Origin: Phytopythium helicoides
Taxonomy: Eukaryota > Oomycota > Peronosporomycetes > Pythiales > Pythiaceae
Assembly (NCBI GenBank): GCA_024867545.1
Contig: JANFNE010000038.1
Span: 434,001 to 498,000 of the forward strand
Length of the DNA: 64,000 bases
Direction of reading: 5' to 3'
In this document: piece after piece, positions 32,795 through 43,561 of the stretch
Position numbering within the stretch: the stretch's first letter is position 1
Layout: the number at the start of each line of letters is the position of its first letter
Made by a program: the position numbers and the translations under genes
The notes under the pieces: generated by a model
What the model saw: the letters and a program-made list of their open reading frames with translations, nothing else
What the model was told of the DNA's origin: nothing
Database searches by the model: none

Positions 32795-33998
32795 ATAGCT
32801 GTTGGTCTCATGAGCCGACGTCGGCCGCCCGAAATGATTTGCATGCACGTGAATGTTGTTGGCGTCGACCTTTACCTACATGCGTGTCATCTTGGTGATG
32901 TGGAACCACTGGACACGGCTTCTGCTGTGCTGATCACCGAGAGTCGCCATTTTGCTCAGCTGCCGAGTGGCGTCAGTGGTCTCATCCATCGCGATCATGA
33001 TTTTTTTTGGATCGCTCGCGCGATGACGCGCGCTCGAGGGTTGAGTCACGGTGGCACCGAGGCACGTGGAGATCGGAGTCGAGTCACCCGTAGCAGCTCC
33101 ACCATGAAGCTTTCATGGTACGTACGCGTCGCACGTACACTTTCGACGCTGGCGCATCGAGCCAAGACGCCACGGAGATGGAGACAGCCCCGCAAACTCC
33201 GTATCATCTACCGTGCAGCCGTCCGCATCCTCTTTCCCGACAGCCGTGAGCCAGCCATTTTGCAGCCTCGGCTGCCGGATCTTCAGCGGCTCCAAAGGTG
33301 GCGCCTGAGTCAAGGGTGGAGCATTGAGGCACGCTCCGGTGCACCTTTGGCGGAGCTCAACTTCAACGCGTTCGGGTGGCCGTGCAGTACCGCGTTGTGC
33401 GCGCTAAGTGCGATGTGTTTGGTTCGGCGCGAACGATTGGCTAATAGACAGCCGTGGGACGTGGCGTTTACCCCCATCCCCTTCTGAGGTCAGTGGGGGG
33501 CTGTCGCACGTGGCATAGTGAATCCGAGAGGCGGCCCGGGTTCAGCTAATTCGGCTTCCAGCCAATGGCGTCTCTTTCTCCCTTAAAATCAGCCAATCGC
33601 TGCTTTCTTCTCCTCGTCTTTTCCGCCAATCCCAGCTCGGAAACCGCCGCCTTCCTCGCTGGCGTGCCACTGTCGGCGGCGTGGAACTGGGCGAGAACGC
33701 GCCTCGGCTCCATCATCTCGAGCCTGTGCGCGCGTCCGCCGGAAGCGCCGGCGCATTCCTCGATTGGCTCTGTGCGTGTCGCTTGCCTGCTGCTGTTGTT
33801 GTCGCCTGCGACTGCTGTTGACGGCGGCGAGTCGACGACGGGGGAGGGCGGGGAAGGCGCCCGAACTGCAAGTGAGTCGGCCGGCGTGCTGGTGTTACTA
33901 ATTCAACGTGCGCGGCTATCCTCGCCGCCAAGAGGTGTCGCGCCGGTCGCCTACAGCCAGTGACGCTCTCTCCGCGCGCGGACGACAAGAGTGCAGCC
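32795..33998. promoter_or_regulatory. Upstream region of MO25 gene with CCAAT cluster
   Basis: 1.2 kb with no supported gene; a 225-codon open frame at 32810-33487 lacks any domain. CCAAT boxes lie at 33562, 33593 and 33626 (forward) and ATTGG at 33436 and 33763. Five sites in 330 bp upstream of one gene are more than expected and probably mark the MO25 promoter. Confidence 0.45.
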
Positions 33999-35282
33999 AT
34001 GAACAGGGTCAACGCCTTCTTCTGGGCGCGCAGGAAGCCCTCGATGGAGCTCGTGCGCTCCGTGGACGCGCTGCTGGACGAGCTCATCCCGGACGACGAC
34101 GCCGCGCTCGAGACGTCCTTCGACGCGCTCTGCATCCCCTCGGACGACGGCGCGCCGGAGCAGGAGCCCGCCACGGGTGAGGCCGGGCCCGACACGGACG
34201 AGGAGGCGCTCGCCAACTTGCACGAGGAGGAAGGCAGCGACGAGGAGATGGACCTCACGGTGCCCGGAGATCTCGAGCGCAAGTGGGCCAAGATCCGCGC
34301 GGTGTTCCAGTGCTGGGACGGTGATCAAGAGGAGCGCGAGAAGAAGATGAACCGCATGGCCGAGCTGCTGCTGCGCTACCATGTGCTCGAGAAGGTGCTA
34401 CTGCCCAAGGTCATGGCCTTCCTCACGTTCGAGACGCGCAAGTACGTCGGACACGTCTTCCGCGCCATGACGGTGCACAACCTGCGCGGCTTCGTCGAGT
34501 ACGTTGCCGAGAAGCCCGAGATCATGCACTGGCTCGTCGAAGGGTACAAGAACAATGATACGGCGCTCACGTGCGGCGCCATGCTGCGTGACTGCTTCGA
34601 GCACCAAACGCTCGCCGTGCACTTTCTCAAGGACATGGAGGCCGATTTTGCGTTCCTGTTCAAGGTGGTGATGACCAATAGCAACTTTGACATCTCGGCC
34701 GACGCGTTCATGAACATCTCGCGTCTGCTCATGGAGCACAAGACGGTCACGGTGGCGTGCCTGGACTCGTCTTTCGACCGTATCTTCGGGCTGGTCAACG
34801 GTCTGCTGACGTCTGAGAACTACGTGACCAAGCGCCAGGCGCTGCAGCTGCTCGCTGAGCTGCTGCTGAACCCCGTGAACTTTGGCGTCATGCAGCGGTA
34901 CATTGCCTCGCGCAACAATCTCAAGCTGGTCATGCTGCTGTTGCGCGAGCCGAGCCAGGCACTGCGCATGGACGCGTTCCACGTATTCAAGATCTTCGTG
35001 GCGAATCCTAACAAGTCGTCCGAGGTCGAGCAGCTGCTGCTCCGCAATCGCGAGAAGCTGCTGGCTTTCGTGAGCGATTTCGGCAAGACGGAGTCGAACC
35101 GCGACTTTCATCAAGAGAAGTCGCTGTTGATCTTCACGCTGCAGCACATGGCCGAGAAGACGGAGCAGCAGCAGCCGTGCCAGGTGACCGCTGGATCTCC
35201 AATGTCTCCGCTCGCGGCGTCTCCGACCAGCGGTCTACCGCTCGCGAGCCCCGCATCTCGCGTCGTGGCTCGCCAGGAGTAG
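33999..35282 (+). CDS. MO25/CAB39 family scaffold protein
   Basis: A 427-residue single-exon protein. The armadillo-like Mo25 fold is evident from VVMTNSNFDISADAFMN, ENYVTKRQALQLLAELLLN, VMQRYIASRNNLKLVM and AFHVFKIFVANPNKS, all near-invariant family strings. Mo25 binds STRAD/STE20-type pseudokinases and kinases (LKB1 complex, MST4, SPAK) and activates them; in microbes it controls polarity and cytokinesis through germinal-centre kinases. Relative to the ~340-residue norm it has an acidic insertion after the first helix (residues about 40-90) and a Ser/Pro tail. ATG at 33999 gives MNRVNAFFWARRKP, matching the family's FFxxxxKxP opening. Confidence 0.93.
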   Translation: MNRVNAFFWARRKPSMELVRSVDALLDELIPDDDAALETSFDALCIPSDDGAPEQEPATGEAGPDTDEEALANLHEEEGSDEEMDLTVPGDLERKWAKIRAVFQCWDGDQEEREKKMNRMAELLLRYHVLEKVLLPKVMAFLTFETRKYVGHVFRAMTVHNLRGFVEYVAEKPEIMHWLVEGYKNNDTALTCGAMLRDCFEHQTLAVHFLKDMEADFAFLFKVVMTNSNFDISADAFMNISRLLMEHKTVTVACLDSSFDRIFGLVNGLLTSENYVTKRQALQLLAELLLNPVNFGVMQRYIASRNNLKLVMLLLREPSQALRMDAFHVFKIFVANPNKSSEVEQLLLRNREKLLAFVSDFGKTESNRDFHQEKSLLIFTLQHMAEKTEQQQPCQVTAGSPMSPLAASPTSGLPLASPASRVVARQE

Positions 35283-36026
35283 AGAGGGAGCAAAGCAAGA
35301 GAAGCCAGCGGCTGCACCCTCGCAGCGCGCCAAGCGAGCTCGCCGGTGGAAGCCCGGCGCGAACCATAGACGGTATTTATCGAGATTGGGGACGGCCGAC
35401 CGACGCACGCACAGTAACGAAAAATAAAGGCATGATCCGTTCCGAGGTGGTGCGTGGCGTTGGCGTTGCGTTGGCGTTGGGCGGTTCCATTTTGAGAGAG
35501 AATCCACCACCACGGATGCGAAGATTTTTGCTTATCGCTGCTGTTGCGCATGGCGTGTCATGAAGGCAACGCCAGAGAGCGCCAAATGGATGGATATTCG
35601 CTCCCCCCTGCATGCAAACCATCTCGAAAATCGAGCCCTTCGAAAAAAAAAAAAAAATCATAAAATTCGGACCCTTTTGAAACCGATCGAAACGCCATAT
35701 ATCGGATTCGACAGGACGTCAACTCTCTTGATGTTTGTATACCACCATATCTCGCTAGTCGCCGTTCCGTTCCGAATTTCCTCATAAAACCTCAGGTTTT
35801 TTAGAAAGTTCTCGAGGTGTTTCAAAACACCTCAAGGTGTTTTATGCATAGTGAGGTTTTTCGTTTTTGATGCTTTCTTTTTTTTTTTTTTTTCGCCGCC
35901 CATCCATGCACCGCCGCCATCGTCTGCCTCGCCTTGTTGCCGCCACTTCGCGGTCGGTCGGCTGGTCGGCGAGCGGGTCCGTGTGTGTTGCTCGCGTCTG
36001 CAGTTGAGGGAGGGAGCGAGGCCGCG
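35283..36026. other. Intergenic region with A/T tracts
   Basis: 744 bp without a supported gene. It contains homopolymer tracts (A at about 35643-35659, T at about 35878-35893) and a 20 bp near-perfect palindrome at 35814-35833 (arms GAGGTGTTT and AAACACCTC). Either terminator-like or promoter structure is possible. Confidence 0.35.
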
Positions 36027-36932
36027 ATGATCAGCGAGGACTCGATCTCCGTGACGATCACGGCGAGCAAAGAGGTCGAGAGCGCCGGCAGCGGCGACGA
36101 GGGCGCCAAGCGCGGCAAGTACACCATGTACACGGTGTTCGTACGCAACCGCGTGTCGGGCGGCAAGTGCGTGGTGCGGCGGCGCTACTCGGACTTCTTC
36201 AACCTGCGCAAGGAGCTCATGGGGCTCGTCTCGTGGGGCCACTGCGCGCACTGCGAGCAGTTCCTGCGCCAGATCGCCGAGTACCCGTTCCCGCGAAGAC
36301 GCCTGCTGCGCTCGAGCCGCTCGGCCGTCGTCAAGGAGCGTATGGACAGCCTCGGGCTCTTCCTGCGACACATCCTGCTCTGCATCATGGGCCACAGCTT
36401 CGAGGACTGCCGCCAGGCGAGCGAGAACATCGAGAACTGCGTGCTGCGCTCCTTCCTCCAAATGGACCAGAGCGAGGAGCTCTTCCCGTCCATCACGACC
36501 AAGCAGCGCCCCATCGAGATCATCCAGGCCATGGAAGAGCGCCGCCAGCAGCAGATCAAGGCAGCTGGCCAGCGCACCAAGAGCCTCGTCTACTCGGCGC
36601 TCACGGCCGAGGCCGCGCAGCAGCCGCAGTCGCAGAGCGACCTCGGGCCTGACCGCTGCCACCGCTGCCGCCAGAAGTGGGTCAACTGCTACTGCAACAG
36701 CGAGCAGGACAGTATTTATCCCATCGGCATGGGCGCCGCCATCGCCGCCGAGGAGCTCGAAGCCAGCGGCTCGCTGTACCCGGACAGCAGCGGCCGCGGC
36801 CAGCGCGACAGCAACGTCAGCGCGGCCGACAGCAACTCCAGTCGCTGCAGTCGCTGTCACCACGGCTGGGACAAGTGCTACTGCTGCCAGCAAATGTCGC
36901 CCGCCACCTCCTCCGTCTACACGGAGACCTGA
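36027..36932 (+). CDS. PX domain protein with two C-x2-C-x6-C-x-C motifs
   Basis: A 301-residue single-exon protein. Residues about 7-140 are a PX phosphoinositide-binding domain: VFVRNRVSGG, the lipid-contact RRRYSDFFNLRKEL, a Pro-containing loop (EYPFPRRRLLRSSRS) and the closing helix ERMDSLGLFLRHIL. It should bind PI3P-type lipids on endosomal membranes. The C-terminal half has a short charged helix, then two copies of the same cysteine pattern, CHRCRQKWVNCYC at about residue 212 and CSRCHHGWDKCYC at about residue 283, which look like small metal-binding knuckles. I do not recognise this tail. The ATG at 36027 is preferred; the upstream in-frame sequence is untypical. Confidence 0.8.
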   Translation: MISEDSISVTITASKEVESAGSGDEGAKRGKYTMYTVFVRNRVSGGKCVVRRRYSDFFNLRKELMGLVSWGHCAHCEQFLRQIAEYPFPRRRLLRSSRSAVVKERMDSLGLFLRHILLCIMGHSFEDCRQASENIENCVLRSFLQMDQSEELFPSITTKQRPIEIIQAMEERRQQQIKAAGQRTKSLVYSALTAEAAQQPQSQSDLGPDRCHRCRQKWVNCYCNSEQDSIYPIGMGAAIAAEELEASGSLYPDSSGRGQRDSNVSAADSNSSRCSRCHHGWDKCYCCQQMSPATSSVYTET

Positions 36933-37177
36933 GGGTCTCCATCGCCGGCTCGCGCGCGCCTCGTTGCGCAGCACGGCACCACAGTTTTGCACCCGGCCAC
37001 CGCTGCAAGATCGCCATGGCACGGGCTTTGTCGCGTGTACCTACTTTTTTTTGATTGGGCTAAAGTATGAAGCAGTTTTGAAAGAACACGAAGTGGGAAT
37101 GGATGGCTCGACGCCAAGTTTTCCTGTGTCGTCCAGGTGATTAGTCACTCTTCCGCGGCAATGCCTCATCTACATAC

Positions 37178-38758
37178 ATGAAATTTACACATATGGACGC
37201 GACCTGCTCGACCACCACGCACTTCGACGAACCACCAAGCATGGCGACCAGGAGGGCGACGCCCGCCGTGGCGCCGTGGCGCGACTGGCGCGAGTGGCAG
37301 CAGGTGCACGCGGAGCTGTACAGTGCCGACGCCTTCGAGCGCCAGCGCGCCATCTCGCGCGTCGCGGCCTGGCGCAGCCGCGCGCAGCTGCCCGTGGCCA
37401 TCAACGCGACGGCGCAGCTGGCGGAGCTGCAGTTGCACGAGCAGCTCGCCGAGCACCACCACCACGCGGTGGGCGTGAGCTCGCGCTCGCACATGGAGCT
37501 CTCGCTGCTGTACGCGTCCGTGGTGGTGCGCTGCGTCAACGGCCTCGTCGACGGATCGCAGACCGGCGCGTACGCCATGCCTGTCAGCGCGCTCGCGCAG
37601 CGCATTGGCATCCCGCTATGGATCGTCGACCTGCGCCACGAGTCCACGCACAACCAGCTGCCGTCGCTCCCTGTGCTACGCTTCGCGGCGCAGCACCTGC
37701 TCGCGTGGCTGCAGGCCAACTACTGGAACAAGCAGGAGGACGAGATCCGAGGGCTTGTGCACCGCGCGGCTTCGTGGCTTTTCTCGCAGCCTCCACTGGG
37801 GTCTCCACCCGACGCAGACGTATCTGAATTGCCGGTTTGCCCGGACGGCGACTGTGTTCGCAGCGTGGCAGTGTCTCTACTGGTGTTCGGCGAGCAATTT
37901 GGGGAGCGTGTGGCGCCAACCGGTCTCCTTTTCCTAACGACGAGCGACGATGGAGCACCGACCATTGACAAGTTTGTCCCTGTATTGCTCGACCTCCACA
38001 CGCAATGGTATCGCTTTAGCGCGTGTCTTCTTGCAGGCATTGGCAAGAAGTTCTTTGACTCTCTTCTTCAACTCCGAGAACTCGAAGCGAGCGAAAGTGG
38101 GGAAGCGCGAGGGTTGCTAGAAGAAGAGGCAAGCACGGCCATTCAGTGGGTCGAATTCTTGACCGGCAAACCCTGGCGAGAAAAGCTCAAGGCAACACCC
38201 GCAGCTGTCGACGATATTTATTTTTGCGGGGCGGAGCTGCTCCTTGCAGCGAGCGCATTTCGCGCTCGCATTGGTGAAGGTGTTTGTACGCCTTTCCTCG
38301 ACAAGCTTATTGGCATTATGCGCGCCTGTAGCGGCGTCAACAAATTGCCAATGCTAACGTCGGAGGCATCAGTTAGAGCGTCAATCGATAGCCTGCCTTC
38401 CGATTTCACCTGGACTGCGCTTCCTGGGTGGACAGCGTGCCCGATCGGTCTTCAGTGCTCATACGACGCAGACTGGATTGGCGAATCGAGTCTAGTGGAG
38501 TACTCTCTTGACGATGATAGCGTTCCGCCTCCAAACGGAAGCGCATTCGTCTCGGCCGGAGAAGACGACACGGATGACGACGTCATTGACACGTTGATGA
38601 AGGAGAATGACGAGGAGTACGACTTGGCGCTCCAGAAGATTGCCGGACTCCAAGCAAAGATCTGCCAGGAGCATCAATCTGCGAGCTCGCTTGTATCGCA
38701 CCCTGTCATCCCGAAGCAGGAGCTTCAGCGGATTCAGGACGAGATCGAGATTTGGTAG
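37178..38758 (+). CDS. LAS1: LAS1-like pre-rRNA ITS2 endoribonuclease
   Basis: A 526-residue single-exon protein. The N-terminal ~170 residues form the Las1 HEPN nuclease domain: PWRDWREWQQVHAELYS at the start, AINATAQLAELQL, MELSLLYASVVVRCVNGLVD, and the catalytic RHESTHNQLPSLPVL, which carries the conserved Arg-His-x3-His of HEPN RNases. Las1 dimers cut ITS2 between 5.8S and 25S rRNA together with the kinase Grc3/Nol9 in the nucleolus. The C-terminal ~330 residues are poorly conserved, with an acidic patch (GEDDTDDDVID) and terminal helix, as usual in the family. An alternative start at 37241 (MATRRATP) removes 21 weakly coding-like codons and may be the true one. It converges on HslU, 170 bp apart. 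Confidence 0.88.
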   Translation: MKFTHMDATCSTTTHFDEPPSMATRRATPAVAPWRDWREWQQVHAELYSADAFERQRAISRVAAWRSRAQLPVAINATAQLAELQLHEQLAEHHHHAVGVSSRSHMELSLLYASVVVRCVNGLVDGSQTGAYAMPVSALAQRIGIPLWIVDLRHESTHNQLPSLPVLRFAAQHLLAWLQANYWNKQEDEIRGLVHRAASWLFSQPPLGSPPDADVSELPVCPDGDCVRSVAVSLLVFGEQFGERVAPTGLLFLTTSDDGAPTIDKFVPVLLDLHTQWYRFSACLLAGIGKKFFDSLLQLRELEASESGEARGLLEEEASTAIQWVEFLTGKPWREKLKATPAAVDDIYFCGAELLLAASAFRARIGEGVCTPFLDKLIGIMRACSGVNKLPMLTSEASVRASIDSLPSDFTWTALPGWTACPIGLQCSYDADWIGESSLVEYSLDDDSVPPPNGSAFVSAGEDDTDDDVIDTLMKENDEEYDLALQKIAGLQAKICQEHQSASSLVSHPVIPKQELQRIQDEIEIW

Positions 38759-38928
38759 ACGCGTGTGTTATGTAATAGAGCAACAGCAAACAGCAGCGAT
38801 CGGAGAACCTTATTACTGTATCTAACGCCTGTCCAGCTTTGTCAAGATGCTACGGCTTTGCAACACCAGTTCCTACACGCACCAGCATCCATCCGCTAGC
38901 ACCATTCAAAAGATGAATGGGCTCAAGC

Positions 38929-40497
38929 TTACAAGATAAACTTGGAGAGGTCCGTCTTCTTCATCAGGCTTCCGACGCGCTCCTGAACGAACTCCTTCGT
39001 GATGGTCACCGTGGTGCCCGCATCCATGTCGGAGCTGTCAAAGCTGATGTCCTCGACCACCTTCTCCAGAACTGTGTGAAGGCGACGTGCACCAATGTTC
39101 TCAATCGTCTTGTTGATCTCTGACGCCACGCGCGCAATCTCACGGATCGCCTCATCCGTGAACTCGAGGTGGACATCCTCCGTCTTGATCAGCTCAACCT
39201 GCTGCTTGATCAGGTTCGTGACGGGCTCGGTTAGGATGCGATACAGGTCGCCCTCGGTCAATCCCTTCAGCTCGACGCGAATCGGCAGACGACCCTGAAG
39301 CTCTGCCAGAAGGTCCGATGGCTTTGCCGAGTGGAAAGCACCCGAACCAATGAACAGGATGTGGTCTGTGTTGACGTTTCCGTGCTTGGTCGAGATGACG
39401 CTGCCCTCGATCAGCGGCAGCAGGTCGCGCTGGACACCCTCGCTGCTTGGGTCGGCTTGGCGACGGAAGTCGCCGTTGGAGCAGATCTTGTCAATCTCGT
39501 CGATGAACACGATACCATTCTCTTCGGTCTCGTGGATGGCCTCACGCACGACGTCGGTCATGTCGATGGCCTTCTCCATCTCCATCTCTTCGAACACCGC
39601 GCGGGATTCCGCGACCGTCATGGTCTTTCGCTCCGTGCGCTTCTCGCCGTAAGCCTTGTTGAAAATCTCGCCGATCGGCACCGCCTTCTCGGAAGCGAGG
39701 AACGAAATGGGCGTCCCCGTCTGGTTGCGCGAGACTGGCACGTCAATGGTGATCTTGCGGTCCTCCATCTCTCCGGCGCGCAGCAGGCGCTCGAACGAGG
39801 TGCGTGAGCGCTCGGTGACGTTGGCACCCGTGAGTGCGTCGAGGATGCGGCTCTCGACGAGGTGCTGCACCTCCTTGCGCACGCGCTCCTTGCGGTGCTT
39901 CTTGACCATGTTGATGGCGTTCTCGACGAGGTCTCGGATGATCTGGTCGACGTCGCGGCCGTGGAAGCCGACCTCGGTGAACTTGGTGGCCTCGACCTTG
40001 ACGAATGGCGCCTCGGACAGCTTGGCGAGGCGGCGCGCGATCTCGGTCTTGCCGCAGCCCGTGGGGCCGATCATGAGGATGTTCTTGGGGCTCACCTCGG
40101 GCCGCAGGTCGTCCGGGATCTTCTGGCGGCGCCAGCGGTTGCGCAGCGCGATGGCCACGGCGCGCTTGGCGTCCGGCTGCCCCACAATGTACTTGTTGAG
40201 CTGGTCCACCACCTCCTTGGGCTTGAGCTTGCGGCCCATGTCGTCCTCCGCCGCCTCCTCGGCCTCGGCCAGCACCTGGATCGGCACCACGTCCTCGTCC
40301 GCCGCCATTGGCGCCGCCGTCGAGAACGAAAACCGCGCGTAAGGGACCGACGCGCGGTTTAGAGCGAGCGCGGAGGCCTCGGAGCGCGGCGCAGCGCGGC
40401 GCGCGAGTTGCTGGAGCGCGCGGGCGCGGAGCATCGAGGAAGAAGGCGAGGGCGACGAGCTGCTGCGCTTCCCCCGGTGAGGAATCCGATTTAACAT
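38929..40497 (-). CDS. hslU: HslU/ClpY ATPase subunit, mitochondrial
   Basis: A 522-residue single-exon protein. The Arg/Ser/Ala-rich first ~65 residues are a presumed mitochondrial presequence; the rest is a full HslU. It has EVVDQLNKYIVGQPDAKRAV, Walker A GPTGCGKTE, GFHGRDVDQIIRDLVE, the I-domain, Walker B GIVFIDEIDKI, sensor-type QGRLPIRVELKGL, and the C-terminal KFIL tail that inserts into HslV to open its pores. HslUV is a bacterial-type AAA+ protease kept in mitochondria of several protist lineages including oomycetes. Either ATG 40497 or 40434 (MLRARALQQLARR) could start it; the second gives a more typical presequence. Confidence 0.93.
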   Translation of the reverse strand: MLNRIPHRGKRSSSSPSPSSSMLRARALQQLARRAAPRSEASALALNRASVPYARFSFSTAAPMAADEDVVPIQVLAEAEEAAEDDMGRKLKPKEVVDQLNKYIVGQPDAKRAVAIALRNRWRRQKIPDDLRPEVSPKNILMIGPTGCGKTEIARRLAKLSEAPFVKVEATKFTEVGFHGRDVDQIIRDLVENAINMVKKHRKERVRKEVQHLVESRILDALTGANVTERSRTSFERLLRAGEMEDRKITIDVPVSRNQTGTPISFLASEKAVPIGEIFNKAYGEKRTERKTMTVAESRAVFEEMEMEKAIDMTDVVREAIHETEENGIVFIDEIDKICSNGDFRRQADPSSEGVQRDLLPLIEGSVISTKHGNVNTDHILFIGSGAFHSAKPSDLLAELQGRLPIRVELKGLTEGDLYRILTEPVTNLIKQQVELIKTEDVHLEFTDEAIREIARVASEINKTIENIGARRLHTVLEKVVEDISFDSSDMDAGTTVTITKEFVQERVGSLMKKTDLSKFIL

Positions 40498-41173
40498 GGG
40501 GCTGGTTACCCAGCATCGCCTCTCGGAGATAGCCGCCTTACTTTGTATTTTTACGGATATAGATGGTTACGTTACTTTTTACGGATGGAGTATGCAATGC
40601 TAAATTACGAAAAGAGACGAGATGGGTTTGTGCGTTGAAGTCCCCGTTTTCTGCATTCCTCGCCAGTCGCGCGATCGATACGACTGTGCGCTTGAGACTC
40701 TGGGTCCGCTTCGATGACAAACTCTTTAGCTGTCCTTGGGCATTCCTACCAGCATCAAGCGCTCGGTGGACGAAATCCCATCTCCATTTTTTTTTTTTTT
40801 TTTTTGTGGATTTCTATCGTTAGAAGCACTGCACGTTTGAGGCCACACATCACGCTATCAAAGCGTTCACTGGTGATGTTGAAGGACGGTGGAATAACTG
40901 CCCATCATGCAGTGCTATCCCTCATACTAATGTTGGCTACAAGGCCTCGTGTCGCTCCAGCCTGATGTTGGCGCTGCTGCATTGCCGGGCAATCCACCTT
41001 CCATCATATCGATCTTGCAGGCTTAATTCGTTGCCGTTTCAAGAGATCGAGAGAGGTCGAAGCCAACAAATCCGGACAACCTGTTAGAGGCTCATCAATC
41101 GTCCAAGAAAGATCCTTTGAACGAGATAGAAGCTTTATAATAGAATATTACAGCAGAAAATCGGAAGCGAACC

Positions 41174-41470
41174 ATGGACCCGTCCCCATCGGGTAAGGTT
41201 CGCGAGTTTGCAATTGTGGACCTTCCTGATCCGACGAATGCGAGACTAAAGAAGATCCGTAGCATCGGCGGTCAGCGTAGCTACGTCATGCAATATATAC
41301 GGGAGTTTTGCCCAATCGAAACGGATTGGGCGGAGCACCTGCTTCCCGACTTCACTGAGGCTGCTAATCCTATTGAAATACGGAACAACAACCTTGTTCG
41401 GACTTGGAGGGCAGCGACCAGGCAAGCGAGGGACGAGAATGAACGAGCTCCATTACTTTGGAGTTGCTGA
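41174..41470 (+). CDS. Hypothetical 98-residue ORF
   Basis: A small frame with a reasonable start context (ACCATGG) encoding MDPSPSGKVREFAIVDLPDP followed by a charged helical stretch ending LLWSC. No domain is recognised. It lies in a gene-poor region and may be a remnant of a larger gene or transposon; codon bias is weaker than in the flanking genes. Confidence 0.25.
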   Translation: MDPSPSGKVREFAIVDLPDPTNARLKKIRSIGGQRSYVMQYIREFCPIETDWAEHLLPDFTEAANPIEIRNNNLVRTWRAATRQARDENERAPLLWSC

Positions 41471-42749
41471 GCTTGTACTTACGCGTCTTCTAACAGACAC
41501 AATCGACTTGTAGCATGCGGCGCCGGGAAATGTAGTGTTTCGGTATGTGGATACTGCTGTGGGCATCACCGATAATGATCCTCTCTGCGAAGTCCCTGCG
41601 TAAACCCAATACATCTCCCCACCACTATTTCACGTTTACTGCTACCTCCGACCACCGATCGTAACTGCACCGAAAACTCACGGCCAAACCACTCAGCGTA
41701 TTCCAATGCCGCTTTGGACGCCATATCCATCATGCCAACTCATTATACGCTCCTCGATAAGACTGCCTCTCTGCTCCAATTTTGCCCGCTAACCGCAATG
41801 TAGACAGTTCTTGTGACAGAGCAAACAGCAGTAAGGGCACGAGGAGGCCTCAAGGCAAACTACTTGCCTTTAGTATAGGTTAGATAATTCACCAAATACA
41901 CTTGTGCCTAGGCAAAATGGAGACTGTATTATTATATGCATTATGGTGTTCATAAAACTAAAACGCGCAATGACTAAAGTATGCAAGGATCATGATTTGA
42001 AATTTGTATGTGGGCGCTTTACGACATCCGGGTAGGGGTATTAGATTTCAACATGTTTTCTCGGCAAGGTCGTATAATACACGCCTTTCAGTAGCCTCAA
42101 TTTACACCAATGTCTTATCTTACAATCAATTCAGATGACGCAGCGCGGAGGTGTTGCATCTTGAGGCCATCTCATTCAAGAAAAATCGAAATAAAAGGTA
42201 CAACTCAAGATTTCACACTGATTACAGAAACCTGGACTAACATGCATCCAGTAAAGCGCAAGCTAGCTCGCACATCGGCACCGCCTTCCTCTTCCTCACT
42301 CTAATCGCCGTCGCCGCTGTCTCGAGACAACATCTTAAGCTCGATGCGCGTCTTCTTCCTTTGCCTAGGCCGCTGACTAGGCCACCAAAGCACGACACGC
42401 TTACCTAAGGTAGGCGGGATGTTTTGGCCGGCGTCGAAGTCTTCACGCCAGATTTCAAAGCATGTTTTAGCTGTGCCCCTTGTACTCATGTCATATCTTG
42501 TTGCACAACCAACACTTTGCGTCATCAACCGAGCAACGTTCACAGTAATAAGTTGTAACGGGACTGCGCCCACGTTACGCTGGGCGAGCACGAGGTGTGG
42601 AGGAAGCGTAGAAAATGAGACTGAGTATTGATTGTTAGCCAGGGCGGGAGCCCTGGGGCGCTACACACCACCAACCGTGGTGGTCAACGCCCATTGGCCT
42701 AAATGAGTGAATATTAGCCAATCATGGATTGACAACCCTTGAGTGTCAG

Positions 42750-42777
42750 CACCTGTGACGGGACCGCGTCACAGGTG
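42750..42777. repeat. Hairpin, 10 bp arms
   Basis: CACCTGTGAC at 42750-42759 is the exact reverse complement of GTCACAGGTG at 42768-42777, with an 8 nt loop. Confidence 0.85.
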
Positions 42778-42799
42778 GTTGACAACTCACCCACTTTTG

Positions 42800-42823
42800 T
42801 GTAACGGGGAACGCCCCGTTACA
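42800..42823. repeat. 24 bp palindrome with LTR-like TGTAAC/GTTACA ends
   Basis: TGTAACGGGG and CCCCGTTACA face each other across AACG. The Gypsy LTRs downstream begin TGTAACAGGGTTACA and end GTTACA, so this may be the edge of a related but diverged LTR. Confidence 0.4.
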
Positions 42824-43561
42824 TAAGTCATTGCGAAGGACTTCTTCGACTCAGTTCGCAAGAGCGCGCAGAACTTGAATGAGCGCTGAAGGTGCTTTTG
42901 AACAACTTCCTTTATCTCGACCGAATTCTCTGACTAGTCGAGTGTGTGCGTCAGACGGACTAGTGTGCGCTTACGCTTGTGACTGCTAAGAGGTGGTGTT
43001 GCTTGGACACCGACAAAGTCCTCCACTTTCAGCTGTAATAGCTGGTTCTGGAGGACAGACCCGTTCTGCTCACTTCGTTGGCTCTGTCCCCTTGGTTTTT
43101 GCTGCCTCTTTGTGTGAGAGGTAAGCGTTTACCATGACCCATGTCGATGAATCCCAGAAACTATATCTTGTAGTACTTCTTGACCCTGGTCGACACCTAC
43201 AGCGAGTATGTTTGGAGACGAAGTTAGAGATCTACTCCACCCATCCAATTTTGGTTTTCTTTGATAGCCGACGGGCACGGCACATCAATTGCCCCAATTC
43301 TTTTAATCTTGCGCTCGCTAGTTGACGGCACCATGATGGAGTTTGTGCTCAAGTAATACACTGGCTTGCGGTCCCACCATAGATTCGTGACCAATGTTGG
43401 AATCGCGAGAGAATGCGAGAAAGAAAAGAGCCATGGGGTATACTTGTTGGCCGAGACTTCTGCTTTGCTTTGATTTTCTTGTTGAATCCCAATCGATTTG
43501 TCATGATGGTACTATTTGGTACTGCTGACTGCAATAGCTCGATGACTGGCTCGCTAGATGC

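Noticed and set aside
35832..37022. 396-codon minus-strand ORF opposite the PX gene
   Set aside because: Antisense shadow; its translation is low-complexity Ala/Leu/Val/Arg while the plus strand encodes a clear PX domain.
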